Below, in pieces: positions 1-8,820 of a stretch of 64,000 nt of DNA. The translations under genes and the position numbers were made by a program. The stretch comes from Azophilus sp963663395 (GTDB taxonomy: Bacteria > Pseudomonadota > Gammaproteobacteria > Pseudomonadales > Azotimanducaceae). How positions within the stretch are numbered: the stretch's first letter is position 1; the number at the start of each line of letters is the position of its first letter. A model generated the notes under the pieces. It was not told where the DNA came from. It saw only the letters and a list, made by a program, of their open reading frames with translations, and did no database searches. The stretch covers positions 3,410,001 to 3,474,000 of the forward strand of contig OY760226.1 in the NCBI GenBank assembly GCA_963663395.1, read 5' to 3'.

Positions 1-485
1 GCGGCCCGATCATGCAGATGATCGCCGCCAAGGCAGTCGCCTTCGGCGAGGCGCTGAAGCCGGAGTTCGCCGGCTACGCGCAACAGACGGTGCAAAACGC
101 CAGGCACATGGCGGAGAAGTTCATGCAGTCCGGCGCCCGCCTGATCACCAACGGCACCGACAATCACCTCATGATGATCGATTGCGTGAACTCCTGGGGT
201 CTCACCGGCGGCGAGGCCGAGGAACTCTTCGACCGGGTCGGCATCACCCTGAACAAGAACGTCATCGCCGACGACCCGCGCAAGCCCCTCGACCCCTCCG
301 GCATACGGTTGGGAACGCCGGCCGTAACCACCCGCGGCATGCAGGAAGCGGAAATGGATGCGCTGGCGGATTTCATGTTGCGAGCCGTGGCCCTGCGCGG
401 CGACGAGACCGCACTGGACGCACTGCACGAGGAGGTGAAAACCTTCTGCCGGCAGTTCCCGGTGCCGGGCATCGACTCCCCCTGA
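1..485 (+). CDS. glyA: Serine hydroxymethyltransferase, C-terminal part (5' end outside window)
   Basis: This PLP enzyme interconverts serine and glycine and supplies one-carbon units to tetrahydrofolate in the cytoplasm. Only about the last 160 residues are present, and the reading frame is open to the left edge. The visible part matches the GlyA small domain: a GGP-type entry followed by IAAKAVAFGEAL, the TDNHLMMID segment, NKNVIADDPRKP, and SGIRLGTPAVTTRG, which in the family contributes to PLP and carboxylate binding. The first visible ATG at 12 is an internal methionine. gmhB follows after 18 bases on the same strand. In many gammaproteobacteria nrdR or ribD follows glyA, so this neighbour order is different. 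Confidence 0.96.
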   Translation, partial: GPIMQMIAAKAVAFGEALKPEFAGYAQQTVQNARHMAEKFMQSGARLITNGTDNHLMMIDCVNSWGLTGGEAEELFDRVGITLNKNVIADDPRKPLDPSGIRLGTPAVTTRGMQEAEMDALADFMLRAVALRGDETALDALHEEVKTFCRQFPVPGIDSP

Positions 486-503
486 ACAAGTTGCCTCCAC
501 GGG

Positions 504-1052
504 ATGACGGCGCCTGAACGCGTAGTTTTCCTGGACCGGGACGGCGTGATCAACGAACCGCCCGGCGCTGAACGCTACGTTCGCCGGTGGGAGGCGTTCA
601 GGTTCCGGGTAGGCGCCCTGTCGATGCTGGCGGAACTTGCCGCCATGGGATACCGGCTGGTGGTGATTACCAACCAGCAGGGTGTCGGCAAGGGATTGAT
701 CGACCCCGGCGAACTGGAACGCATACACGCCAACATGAGCGCCGAGATCGAGCGGCACGGGGCCAGGATCGACGGTATCTTTACCTGTCCGCACCTCGAA
801 GCCGAGGGCTGCGACTGCCGCAAGCCCAAGCCGGGCCTGATCTACGATGCCCTCGAAGAACTGGGCTACGAGGTCGACCTGGACGGCTCCTGGTTCGTCG
901 GCGATTCCGCGACGGATATACAGGCAGGCACGGCAGCGGGCCTTCGAACGCTGTTCGTGGGCGGGCCTTCCCGTTACGCGGTTGACCCCTCCCCCACGCT
1001 TCGCGTGGAAAAAATCAGCGAAGTTCCCGGGAGCGTCGCAACCGCGAAGTAG
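504..1052 (+). CDS. gmhB: D-glycero-D-manno-heptose 1,7-bisphosphate 7-phosphatase (HAD family)
   Basis: It probably removes the 7-phosphate of heptose bisphosphate in ADP-heptose synthesis for the lipopolysaccharide core. The 182-residue length fits the family. HAD motif I is DRDGVIN with Asp11 and Asp13, motif II is ITNQQ (55-59), and motif IV is GDSATD (133-138). The GmhB zinc loop is present as Cys95-Pro-His97 with Cys103 and Cys105. The same fold includes histidinol-phosphate phosphatases, but the zinc-loop spacing and DRDGVINE suit GmhB. No other heptose gene is nearby, so the pathway assignment rests on the protein alone. Confidence 0.9.
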   Translation: MTAPERVVFLDRDGVINEPPGAERYVRRWEAFRFRVGALSMLAELAAMGYRLVVITNQQGVGKGLIDPGELERIHANMSAEIERHGARIDGIFTCPHLEAEGCDCRKPKPGLIYDALEELGYEVDLDGSWFVGDSATDIQAGTAAGLRTLFVGGPSRYAVDPSPTLRVEKISEVPGSVATAK

Positions 1053-1181
1053 ACCGGAACGCCCGCGAGAGCGCGTATCCCGCGCCTGAACGCCGCCAGC
1101 AGCCCCTGCCACGTCGTCTACGCGCAAACAAGGAAGGTGTTGCCCGGCGCGGCGCGATCCTGGTGAATTAAAACGACGCCG

Positions 1182-2294
1182 TCAGGCCTGGTTCCAGAAC
1201 GCATAGACCGGGTCATCGGGAAAGTGCCCGCCCCTGGTCTTCAGCGCAGCGTACATGCCGTCCGGATCGTCCCGCTGATCGGTCGAGGGCTGGTCGATCT
1301 GCCAATCGTGCACGAAGGTCCGGTGGGTGAACTTCCAGGCGCCGTCGATCTCCTCGAAGCGATCGAGGTAGCGGCCTCCCGTGAGCGTATCCAGGTCGCC
1401 GTCGTCCCCTGCCACCGTGCTCAGGGCGATGACATAGGTTTCCGCCACGGCCTGTGCGCCGTCCACCTGTATCCATTGGTTCGACACCGTATGCGACATG
1501 CGCACCGACGAACGGGCCACATCCAGTATCCAGTCGCAGAACTCCTCGGCCGATCCCTCGAAGAAGGAGCCAAGATCGACGGTTGCTCCCGGATGCCAGA
1601 GCGATCGCTGCAATGCCTCGTCGGCCCGGTCTACGGCTCGAGACTCGGCAACGACAAGGTCGTTAATCTCGCTCTTGGCAAATGCGGTGCCGGCCTGCGC
1701 CGCCAGTTCCTGCGATATCTCCACTGTTTTTCCTCCGGTGTTGCCTGGCCCGTCCGCTATCGCCCAGGATGAAAGCAATTGGCTGCCCGGGTCGTCCTCC
1801 AGCCGTGCGCCCCGGATCAGCCCGGCGCCGAAGTCCGGCAGGGCGGACCCCGTGCCGGCACGGTTGATGTTCCAGTCCAGGACATAGGTTCGATGTACGA
1901 GCCGCCAGGCACCGTCACGACACTCGTGGCGGTCGAGATAGCGCCCGCCGATCAGCGACTGCACCGGGCCGTCGTCGCCCGCACCCGGCGAATAGGCAAT
2001 TATGTAGCTCTCGGATACCGCGCGTTCGCCATCGATCCTGATCCAGATATTGGTCGGGCGGTGCATGGTGACCTCGTGATGAGCCCTCTCGGATGGGCCG
2101 GTCATGATGTCGCAGAAGTCCGACGCACTACCCACGAAGAAACCGTAGTCGAGCTCGGCATCATCGTGAAAGGCGGAATTCAAGAGCGCACGGTCGGCCC
2201 GGTCGATGCCGCGTTGCAGCCGAGCGATGGCGTGCGTGATTTCCTGCCTGACAACCGTGTCCTCAAGCACGGCTGCCACATCGAGTTCCCTCAT
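1182..2294 (-). CDS. Tandem SnoaL-like (NTF2-fold) domain protein
   Basis: This 370-residue cytoplasmic protein is made of two homologous SnoaL_4-type halves, at about 5-145 and 205-345. Each half has a helical start (VVRQEITHAIARLQRGIDRAD versus INDLVVAESRAVDRAD), an FxGSAxxFCD segment, and a repeated C-terminal block GGRYLDR..DGAW...HRT.V.DW. The fold is used by polyketide cyclases, steroid isomerases and small dehydratases, or simply for ligand binding. I cannot assign a reaction. A linker of about 50 residues joins the halves. The start has a strong AAGGAGG site just upstream. It is divergent from the ABM-like gene at 2386, across 91 bases that must hold both promoters. Confidence 0.8.
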   Translation of the reverse strand: MRELDVAAVLEDTVVRQEITHAIARLQRGIDRADRALLNSAFHDDAELDYGFFVGSASDFCDIMTGPSERAHHEVTMHRPTNIWIRIDGERAVSESYIIAYSPGAGDDGPVQSLIGGRYLDRHECRDGAWRLVHRTYVLDWNINRAGTGSALPDFGAGLIRGARLEDDPGSQLLSSWAIADGPGNTGGKTVEISQELAAQAGTAFAKSEINDLVVAESRAVDRADEALQRSLWHPGATVDLGSFFEGSAEEFCDWILDVARSSVRMSHTVSNQWIQVDGAQAVAETYVIALSTVAGDDGDLDTLTGGRYLDRFEEIDGAWKFTHRTFVHDWQIDQPSTDQRDDPDGMYAALKTRGGHFPDDPVYAFWNQA

Positions 2295-2385
2295 TCAGAC
2301 CCTCCTTTTGAACACATACTATCTCAGGATCGCCACATTGCTATAGAGTTGCGCCCATCCACGCAACCCCAACGAGGAAAAACCC

Positions 2386-2745
2386 ATGAAAGTGATCATC
2401 GCCGGCTTCATCGACCTTGAAGATCCATCCCAGGTCAAGGAGATGCTGACAAGCGCCCGCCCCCATATCGAAGGCGCCCTCGAGGAGAAAGGCTGCATCG
2501 CCTACGACTGGTCCGAAGACCACCTCGTACCCGGCCGGATTCACGTCTATGAAGAATGGACATCCTCCGAGACCCTGGAAGCGCACCTGCAGGGCCACTG
2601 GTACCGCGACATGGGCGGGCACATCGCAAGCTACCCGCGCAAGATGGGCGACAACGTCATCAAGAAATATCGCGTGGACTACGAAGAGCCGGTCTACGAC
2701 CAGACCGGCGTCGCCCGCGGCCATTTCTTTACCGAGTCGAAGTGA
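2386..2745 (+). CDS. Antibiotic biosynthesis monooxygenase (ABM) domain protein
   Basis: The 119-residue protein looks like a ferredoxin-like dimeric alpha-beta barrel of the ABM/quinol monooxygenase group. It begins with a beta strand (KVIIAGFIDLED), has a helix rich in Glu and Ala, then the typical GCIAYDWSED and RIHVYEEWTSSETLEAHL pattern. Family members oxidise quinols or small aromatics without a cofactor, or act as stress proteins. The substrate cannot be read from the sequence. The last 40 residues (RVDYEEPVYDQTGVARGHFF) extend beyond the minimal domain. A GAGGAAA ribosome site precedes the ATG. It is divergent from the tandem SnoaL gene, which suggests shared control. Confidence 0.75.
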   Translation: MKVIIAGFIDLEDPSQVKEMLTSARPHIEGALEEKGCIAYDWSEDHLVPGRIHVYEEWTSSETLEAHLQGHWYRDMGGHIASYPRKMGDNVIKKYRVDYEEPVYDQTGVARGHFFTESK

Positions 2746-2793
2746 TGCGAACGGGGAGGCCGGGACACGGCCTCCCTTCCCCGCCCTGCCCCG

Positions 2794-3675
2794 TCAGACC
2801 GGGTGCTCCAGCAGATCCAGCAGATACTCGCCGTAGCCGCTCTTGATCAGGGGCCCGGCGAGCTGCCGCAGGCCGTCGTCGTCGATCCAGCCCATGCGCC
2901 AGGCCACCTCTTCCGGGCAGCCCACCTTCATGCCCTGGCGCTTCTCCAGCGTCTGGATGAAGTGGGCGGCTTCGAGCAGGGCGTCGGGGGTGCCGGTGTC
3001 GAGCCAGGCGGTGCCGCGCGCCAGGCGCCGGACATCGAGTTCGCCGCGTTCCAGGTAGATGCGGTTGATGTCGGTGATCTCCAGTTCGCCCCGCTGCGAC
3101 GGCTTGAGCGTCCTGGCCATGCCCACCACCTGCTCGTCGTAGAAGTAGAGGCCCGTGACCGCGTAGCGGCTGCGCGGCCGGTTTGGCTTTTCCTCTATTG
3201 AGAGCGCCTTCTGCTCCGCGTCGAACTCCACCACGCCAAAGGCCTCCGGGTTGCCGACCGGGTAGGCGAACACGGTTGCGCCGGCGGCTTGTCCGGACAC
3301 GTCCTGCAGCATTCCGGAAAGCCCGCTGCCGAAGAAGATGTTGTCGCCCAGTATCAGCGAGCAGGGTTCACCGGCGAGGAATTCCTCACCCAGGATGAAC
3401 GCCTCGGCCAGGCCGCGGGGATGGTCCTGGACGACGTACTCGATGGATACGCCCCACTGCCCTCCTCCACCTAGAACCTGCCGGAAACGCGGCACATCCT
3501 GCGGTGTGGAGATCACCAGTATCTCCCGGATACCCGCCAGCATCAGGGTACACAACGGGTAATAGATCATCGGTTTGTCGTAGACCGGCAGCAACTGCTT
3601 GCACACGCCCAGAGTCGTCGGATACAGGCGGCTGCCCGAACCGCCGGCGAGAACAATTCCCTTTCTGACGCTCAT
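2794..3675 (-). CDS. rmlA: Glucose-1-phosphate thymidylyltransferase
   Basis: It makes dTDP-glucose from glucose-1-phosphate and dTTP, the first step to dTDP-L-rhamnose and related sugars. The nucleotide-binding signature GGSGSRLYP (12-20) is present, then KQLLPVYDKPMIYYPL. LILGDNIFFG carries the metal-binding aspartate, and EKPNRPRS and WLDTGTPDALLEA follow. The length of 293 is normal. One residue differs from the usual GGSGTRL. The other dTDP-rhamnose genes (rmlB, rmlC, rmlD) are not adjacent, so this is an isolated copy facing a convergent ABM gene. Confidence 0.93.
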   Translation of the reverse strand: MSVRKGIVLAGGSGSRLYPTTLGVCKQLLPVYDKPMIYYPLCTLMLAGIREILVISTPQDVPRFRQVLGGGGQWGVSIEYVVQDHPRGLAEAFILGEEFLAGEPCSLILGDNIFFGSGLSGMLQDVSGQAAGATVFAYPVGNPEAFGVVEFDAEQKALSIEEKPNRPRSRYAVTGLYFYDEQVVGMARTLKPSQRGELEITDINRIYLERGELDVRRLARGTAWLDTGTPDALLEAAHFIQTLEKRQGMKVGCPEEVAWRMGWIDDDGLRQLAGPLIKSGYGEYLLDLLEHPV

Positions 3676-3880
3676 CCGCTAACGGGCCCGCGCCCCGGCC
3701 TGACAAGCGACTGCTGAACGAGTGCAAACCTTACTCATCTGATGTCCCAATCCGCGATCATGGGGTCTTGCCGCGTCGACCAACCGACCCCCGGTCGAGG
3801 CATTCCACGCCCGCCTGAAGTCCCCCTGCATCTGCGTCAAGCCGAATACCGCCCGCATCAAAAGGTCGTAGACTACACAC

Positions 3881-4831
3881 ATGACAGCAGCCATTCGACC
3901 CGTTCTGGCTTATTTCATGGTGTTACAGGACGACCTCTGCGAAGCCCTGGAAACCATGGACGGCGCCGCCGAATTCTCGCGGGAAGAACTGCCCGGGCCG
4001 GGCGGCGGCCTGGCCAGGCCGCGGGTTCTGGCCGACGGCGCCAACATCGAGAAAGCCGCGGTGCAATTCACCCACGGCCTCGGCGATGCGCTACCGCCGG
4101 CAGCGACCGAGCGCAATCCGGAACTTGCCGGGCGCGGCTTTCAGGCAGCTTCGATTTCCGTCATCGTTCATCCGCGCAACCCCTACGCGCCGACCACGCA
4201 CATGAACCTGCGCTTTTTCCTGGTGGGCGGCAGTGAGTCATCGAGCAGCGGCGCCCCCCCTCCGAATGACAGGCAGGCGGTGTGGTATTTCGGCGGCGGT
4301 TTCGACCTGACCCCCTATTACGGCTTCGAGGAAGACTGCGTGCATTGGCACCGCACGGCGCGACAGGCCGCCGGCGCCCACTACGCGACCCTCAAGGCAG
4401 CATGTGACGAGTATTTCCACCTCCCGCACCGGGATGAATGCCGGGGTATCGGCGGGCTCTTCTTCGACGACTGGACGCAAGGCGGTTTCGACAGCAGCCT
4501 GGCCCTGGTCAAGGCTGTCGGAAACGCCCTTCTACCGGCCTACCGTCCGATCTTCGAGCGACGCACCTCCATGCCCTGGGGCGACAGGCAGCGACAGTGG
4601 CAACTCTACCGGCGCGGTCGCTATGCCGAGTTCAACCTGGCGATCGACCGGGGGACGCGTTACGGCCTGCAGAGCGGCCGCCGCATCGAGTCCGTACTGG
4701 CCTCCCTGCCGCCGCTTGCCGCCTGGCGCTACGACTACTTGCCCGAGGAAGGATCTGCAGAGGCGGAGCTGATGTCCTTTGTCAAGCGACCGCGGAACTG
4801 GCTGTCCGCTGTGGATAACTCTGGGGATTAA
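3881..4831 (+). CDS. hemF: Oxygen-dependent coproporphyrinogen III oxidase
   Basis: HemF decarboxylates coproporphyrinogen III to protoporphyrinogen IX using oxygen, in haem biosynthesis. The family signature is clear: ISVIVHPRNPYAPTTHMNLRFF, WYFGGGFDLTPYYGFEEDCVHWH, CDEYFHLPHRDECRGIGGLFFDD, and the C-terminal RGRYAEFNLAIDRGTRYGLQSGRRIESVLASLPP. The 316 residues are close to the usual length. It implies aerobic metabolism. There are 205 bases between it and the divergent rmlA. It is not linked to other haem genes here. Confidence 0.96.
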   Translation: MTAAIRPVLAYFMVLQDDLCEALETMDGAAEFSREELPGPGGGLARPRVLADGANIEKAAVQFTHGLGDALPPAATERNPELAGRGFQAASISVIVHPRNPYAPTTHMNLRFFLVGGSESSSSGAPPPNDRQAVWYFGGGFDLTPYYGFEEDCVHWHRTARQAAGAHYATLKAACDEYFHLPHRDECRGIGGLFFDDWTQGGFDSSLALVKAVGNALLPAYRPIFERRTSMPWGDRQRQWQLYRRGRYAEFNLAIDRGTRYGLQSGRRIESVLASLPPLAAWRYDYLPEEGSAEAELMSFVKRPRNWLSAVDNSGD

Positions 4832-5076
4832 ATGGAACGAAAACAGGCAAAACAGTGGGCGCCGACGGCGGGCAACCTGCATTTGTCTATTTTTTCTTTA
4901 TCTATCAGCTTCTTATCTCAAATTTTCTATAAATGACATTGTAATAGAACTGTAACTTGACAAACGACCAAGTGTGCATAATGCGCGGCGGTTCGATGGC
5001 AGGCACGCTCCAGCGCCATTGACGGACGTGAGATTCAGCGAACGCTACACTTGGCCGAGGCTGCCGGACAACCCCC
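4832..5076. other. AT-rich intergenic region with a promoter-like element
   Basis: No gene is recognised in these 245 bases. The stretch from about 4880 to 4985 is much richer in A and T than its surroundings. It contains a T6 tract near 4890 and a perfect -35 hexamer TTGACA at 4957-4962, followed after 14 or 16 bases by CATAAT or TAATGC. No plus-strand gene follows until 5472, so if the promoter is active it could drive a small RNA, or it could be a chance match. The spacing is below the optimal 17. Confidence 0.4.
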
Positions 5077-5397
5077 TCAGCCCTTTTCCTTCACTCGCAA
5101 CCGGTCCTCCACAGCGGTCACTCCCTTGATGGATTCCACAATCTCCACCGCTTTCTGCTTCATCTCCGGCGAATTCACGCGGCCCTTGAGCGTGACCACG
5201 CCCTTTTTCACTTCAATGTTCATAAGCGCACCGTTTACGTCAGGGGCGCGAACCAGCCTGGATTTGACCCGGACTTGAATTGCCGTGTCATCGGTGAACT
5301 CGCCCACGGTACGCGATTTGCCGTCCTTGTAGCTCTGACATCCCGAAATCAGCAGCAGTCCCCCAATGGCTGCCATCAGCAGATTTGTCTTGCTCAC
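5077..5397 (-). CDS. BON-domain lipoprotein
   Basis: This 106-residue protein has a lipoprotein signal peptide with the lipobox LISGC (cleavage before Cys20), so it should be anchored to a membrane facing the periplasm. The rest is one BON domain: DTAIQVRVKSRLV, then NIEVKKGVVTLKGRV, then AVEIVESIKGVTAVEDRLRV. BON domains bind phospholipid, as in OsmY and DolP (YraP), and help envelope integrity or stress survival. It is smaller than two-BON proteins. It stands alone, divergent from the SMP-30 gene. Confidence 0.88.
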   Translation of the reverse strand: MSKTNLLMAAIGGLLLISGCQSYKDGKSRTVGEFTDDTAIQVRVKSRLVRAPDVNGALMNIEVKKGVVTLKGRVNSPEMKQKAVEIVESIKGVTAVEDRLRVKEKG

Positions 5398-5471
5398 CGC
5401 TCGGCCTCGCTTTCCCTACAGGTTGATTGCATTCTATACCCGTGATTGGCGGATAGGATCGCAAAAAGGCA

Positions 5472-6395
5472 ATGACCGAACACCACGTATTGGCCGAGGG
5501 ATTGAAATTTCCCGAAGGCCCCATCGCAATGCCGGACGGTAGCGTCGTACTGGTCGAAATCGCCCGCGGAACCCTGTCCCGGGTGACAGACGGCGACATC
5601 AGGGTAATCGCCGATCTCGGTGGCGGGCCGAACGGTGCCGCGATCGGGCCGGACGGCCGCTGTTACGTCTGCAACAATGGCGGATTTGCCTGGGTCGAGC
5701 GCGGCAACCGGATATACCCCGGCGAACAGGACGACGACTACAGCGGTGGGCGAATCGAGGCCGTGAACCTCGACACCGGAGAAGCCGAGGTGCTGTACAC
5801 CCATTGCGATGGCTTGCCGCTGCGCGGACCCAACGACATCGTGTTCGATCGAACCGGTGGCTTCTGGTTCACCGATCATGGCAAGACGCGCTCCCGTGAG
5901 CGCGACCGAACCGGGGTGTTCTACGCCACACCGGACGGTTCGTCCATTTGCGAGGTGATCTTCCCGATGGAAGGGCCCAACGGCATCGGGCTGTCCCCTG
6001 ACGAGGACGAGGTCTATGTCGCGGAAACGCCCACCGGCCGCATGTGGGCATTCGAACTCGCAGCGCCCGGACGGTTGCAGGGCGAACGCCGAGACCGCCC
6101 CGACGGCGGCCGGCTGTTGCCCGGCAGGCTCGGCTACTGTCTGTACGATTCCCTGGCGGTCGATGCCGAAGGCAACGTCTGCGTGGCCACGATCATCGAC
6201 GGCGGCATCACCATCGTGTCACCCGGAGGCGCGCCCGCGAAGCACGTACCCCTCCCGGACCGGCTGACCACCAACATCTGCTTCGGGGGGAAAGATCTGC
6301 AGACAGCGTTCGTGACGCTGTCATCGACCGGAAAACTGGTTTCAATGCCCTGGGAGACCCCAGGGCTGCCCCTTAACTTTCTAAACCGCGTCTGA
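5472..6395 (+). CDS. SMP-30/gluconolactonase family protein
   Basis: This 307-residue protein is a six-bladed beta-propeller of the SMP-30/gluconolaconase/LRE group. Seen motifs are GLKFPEGPIAMPDGSVVLVEI with the metal-binding Glu, GPNGAAIGPDGRCYVCNNGG, GPNDIVFD, GPNGIGLSPDEDEVYVAET, and DSLAVDAEGNVCVATIIDGG. Family members hydrolyse sugar lactones or other esters using a bound divalent metal. The natural substrate is unknown. No signal peptide is seen, so it is cytoplasmic. The 3' end contains a 7-bp hairpin at 6348-6365 that lacks a T tract. Confidence 0.85.
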   Translation: MTEHHVLAEGLKFPEGPIAMPDGSVVLVEIARGTLSRVTDGDIRVIADLGGGPNGAAIGPDGRCYVCNNGGFAWVERGNRIYPGEQDDDYSGGRIEAVNLDTGEAEVLYTHCDGLPLRGPNDIVFDRTGGFWFTDHGKTRSRERDRTGVFYATPDGSSICEVIFPMEGPNGIGLSPDEDEVYVAETPTGRMWAFELAAPGRLQGERRDRPDGGRLLPGRLGYCLYDSLAVDAEGNVCVATIIDGGITIVSPGGAPAKHVPLPDRLTTNICFGGKDLQTAFVTLSSTGKLVSMPWETPGLPLNFLNRV

Positions 6396-6405
6396 ATCGG
6401 TCGGG

Positions 6406-8661
6406 CTAGAAGCCGAGGCGAACTCCGAGTGCAGCGGTACGGTCCTTGTTGGGGCGCGCACCATAGGGGTGACGACCGAGTATGGATTGCGAGCGCGTCA
6501 GGTTCTCCACCCGCGCGAACAGGTCCACCCGGTCGTTGAGCGCCCAGGTCAGGGCGACGTCCACCGTGAACGCGTCATCGGTTCTCTCGAACTCGCCACA
6601 CGAAGCCCGCACACAGACCGCATCGACATAGTTCAGGCCAACGTGCGCTTCCAGGGGGCCGCGCAGCAGTCCCAGCGTTGCGCTGAGTTGATGGTCGGGT
6701 ATGTAGGGGATTGGATCGCCCTCACCCACCGGGCCGAAGAAATCCGTGTCGGCGATGTCGGAATCGAAGCGCGCGCGCATCCAGGTGTAGGAAATGCTCA
6801 GGGGCACGCTGAGCCCCCGGTCGCGCGCCAGTTCAACATCGATCAGCGCCTCCACGCCACGAACGGTCGCGGCATCGCCGTTGAAGGCATCGCCCACCTC
6901 GCAATCCGCGCCGGACGATGCGGTGCAGACACCCAGCAGGTTGTCGTAATCGCTCCAGAAACCGGTCAGCTCCCCGTGCCAGCCTTCGCCGTTGGCGCGC
7001 AGCCCCAGTTCGTAATTTAGCGCCCGCTCCTCGTTGACCCCCGGGGCGTTGGTCGGTGCGGTGAAACCCTTGTGAACGCCGCCGAACAGCCTGAGCCGTT
7101 CGTTCGGGTCGAAACTCACGCCCATACCCGGCAGCCACACCCGCGTCCGGTTCTGCCGGGTGTCCCGCAGGTTGGACGGATCGCGGGAAGCGGGATCCCC
7201 GGTACGGCCGTACCTGGTCTCAAAGCGCGTACGCTCCTGGTCGATGGATTCATAGCGGAGTCCCGGGGAAACCGCCCATCGGCCGAAAGCGATCCTGTCC
7301 TGGATGTAGAGCGCCACGGCTTCCGCATGCTGGATGCGGTTGCCGGCATTGCCGAGCAATCCGGGGTCGTCCAGCATCAGCCTGCCGTCCTGCTGACGGT
7401 AACTGCTGTTTCGCTGCAGCCGGTCTTCCTCGTCTTCGTGCAGACGTACCCCGATATCGATGTCGTGGCTTGCCCCAGCCAGCGACATCGTCCAGTCGGC
7501 ATTGAGCTGGATGCCCCGCGAATAGTATTCCCGGGCGTTGGAACGAAGCTGGATGCTGCCGGGGGGCGTGTCCAGCGTGCCGTGGAGAATGGCCTGCAGT
7601 TCGCCGGCAGACCGGTTGCCCAGATCCTCGCCGCGGTTGACGGCCTGCACCACCCTCGACCAACTCGTCCGCGCGAACGATTGCGCGTTTTCGCTGCCGT
7701 CCAGGTCGATGCCTTCCGTCTTGAACCAGTCCCGCTCGTGCTCGTTGTTGTAAACCGTGGCGGACAGGCGTGCCTGCCCGTTGAGGGAGAACTCGTAGCG
7801 GAATATCACCTGCTCGTGTTCCGTGTCGATCGTATCGAGCGCCGACAGCCCGTAACGGCGCAGGGGATCGTCACTGAAGTCGGCGTCGATCAGGCCCAGG
7901 TAACTCTGGTTCGATGACTGCCTGGCGTACTGCAGCTTCAAATCGAAGCTGTGCCGTGAATCCGGGGGAGCGAAACGGGCTTTGAGCGTGTAATCCTCCA
8001 GTTCGAGGCCGGTGTCGCGCCCGTTCCTGTCGATGCGCTGATAGCCGTCGGAGAACCACTGGTGGGTTTCCACCAGAAAGCCCAGCCCCGCCTGATTCGA
8101 GCCCCCGTAGAAGGCATGGATGCGACCGGTGCCGTCCTCGGCGGCTTCGGCCACGAGGGTTCCGCGGCGCTTCGAGGGCACCGGCGTCGAGATCATGTTC
8201 AGCGCCCCGCCAATCGTATAGGGGCCCTGGGTAATGGCCGACGGGCCCTTCAACACCTCGAACGCCGCCATGCGGCCCGCAGTTGGGAAATAGTAGGCAG
8301 ACGGCGCGGAGTATGGGGCCGGCGCGATCAGCACGTTGTCTTCGAGCAGCGTGATGCGGCCGCTGCGCTCGCTCGCGACGCCGCGAATGCTGATGTTCGG
8401 ACGCAATCCGTAGCCGTCCTCCACCTGGACCGACACCCCGGGAACGCGCCGGGCAATACGCTGAATGTCGGAATAGGCAAATTCGCGCAGTTCTTCCGCT
8501 CCGATGACATGGGCCGCGCCATTGACGTCCTGGGCGTCTTCCCGAGTGCCGACGATGGTAATTTCCTCGTAGAACGGGGATACCGCAGCGTCGTCAGCGA
8601 AGGCGAAATTACCTGTCGTCGCGAGCAGCAGTACACACAGGGCGAGTGTTCTCGATCCCAT
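6406..8661 (-). CDS. TonB-dependent outer-membrane receptor, FecA-like
   Basis: This is an outer-membrane gated porin for iron chelates or a similar ligand. From the ATG at 8661 it is 751 residues with a signal peptide ending near FAFADDA. A TonB-box-like EEITIVGTR follows, then the plug domain (VIGAEEL, ARRVPGVSVQVEDG, PNISIRGVASERSGRITLLED, EVLKGPSAITQGPYTIGGALNMIST). A long beta-barrel ends in the terminal Phe typical of these receptors (ALGVRLGF). The APAPYSAP segment resembles FecA-type plugs. A TTG at 8700 would add 13 residues before the signal peptide. The gene is divergent from a phosphopantetheinyl transferase. It probably uses the TonB system at 36-41 kb. Confidence 0.9.
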   Translation of the reverse strand: MGSRTLALCVLLLATTGNFAFADDAAVSPFYEEITIVGTREDAQDVNGAAHVIGAEELREFAYSDIQRIARRVPGVSVQVEDGYGLRPNISIRGVASERSGRITLLEDNVLIAPAPYSAPSAYYFPTAGRMAAFEVLKGPSAITQGPYTIGGALNMISTPVPSKRRGTLVAEAAEDGTGRIHAFYGGSNQAGLGFLVETHQWFSDGYQRIDRNGRDTGLELEDYTLKARFAPPDSRHSFDLKLQYARQSSNQSYLGLIDADFSDDPLRRYGLSALDTIDTEHEQVIFRYEFSLNGQARLSATVYNNEHERDWFKTEGIDLDGSENAQSFARTSWSRVVQAVNRGEDLGNRSAGELQAILHGTLDTPPGSIQLRSNAREYYSRGIQLNADWTMSLAGASHDIDIGVRLHEDEEDRLQRNSSYRQQDGRLMLDDPGLLGNAGNRIQHAEAVALYIQDRIAFGRWAVSPGLRYESIDQERTRFETRYGRTGDPASRDPSNLRDTRQNRTRVWLPGMGVSFDPNERLRLFGGVHKGFTAPTNAPGVNEERALNYELGLRANGEGWHGELTGFWSDYDNLLGVCTASSGADCEVGDAFNGDAATVRGVEALIDVELARDRGLSVPLSISYTWMRARFDSDIADTDFFGPVGEGDPIPYIPDHQLSATLGLLRGPLEAHVGLNYVDAVCVRASCGEFERTDDAFTVDVALTWALNDRVDLFARVENLTRSQSILGRHPYGARPNKDRTAALGVRLGF

Positions 8662-8737
8662 GAGGAAGTGTCTCTTTCCCGCCGGATTGGCGTGGAGCAA
8701 ACTACATCGAGTTGTAAATGCGCGTCAATAGCAAATA

Positions 8738-8756
8738 CGAATAATTTTTATTATCG
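8738..8756. promoter_or_regulatory. AT-rich palindrome upstream of the TonB receptor (possible operator)
   Basis: A near-perfect inverted repeat, CGAATAAT-TTT-ATTATCG with one unpaired base, lies 76 bases upstream of the receptor ATG and 64 bases before the divergent phosphopantetheinyl transferase. On the minus strand a TTGACG hexamer follows it. Placement and AT content suit an iron-type repressor site, but the match to the 19-bp Fur consensus is poor, so the regulator is not named. Confidence 0.35.
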
Positions 8757-8820
8757 GTGCATTTGAAAGATGTGTCCCGCCAACAGGATAGCCATGGCCA
8801 GTCGACCATAGGACAATCAA

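Noticed and set aside
6348..6365. Intrinsic terminator at the end of the SMP-30 gene
   Set aside because: The 7-bp hairpin is real, but it lies within the coding region and has no following T tract.
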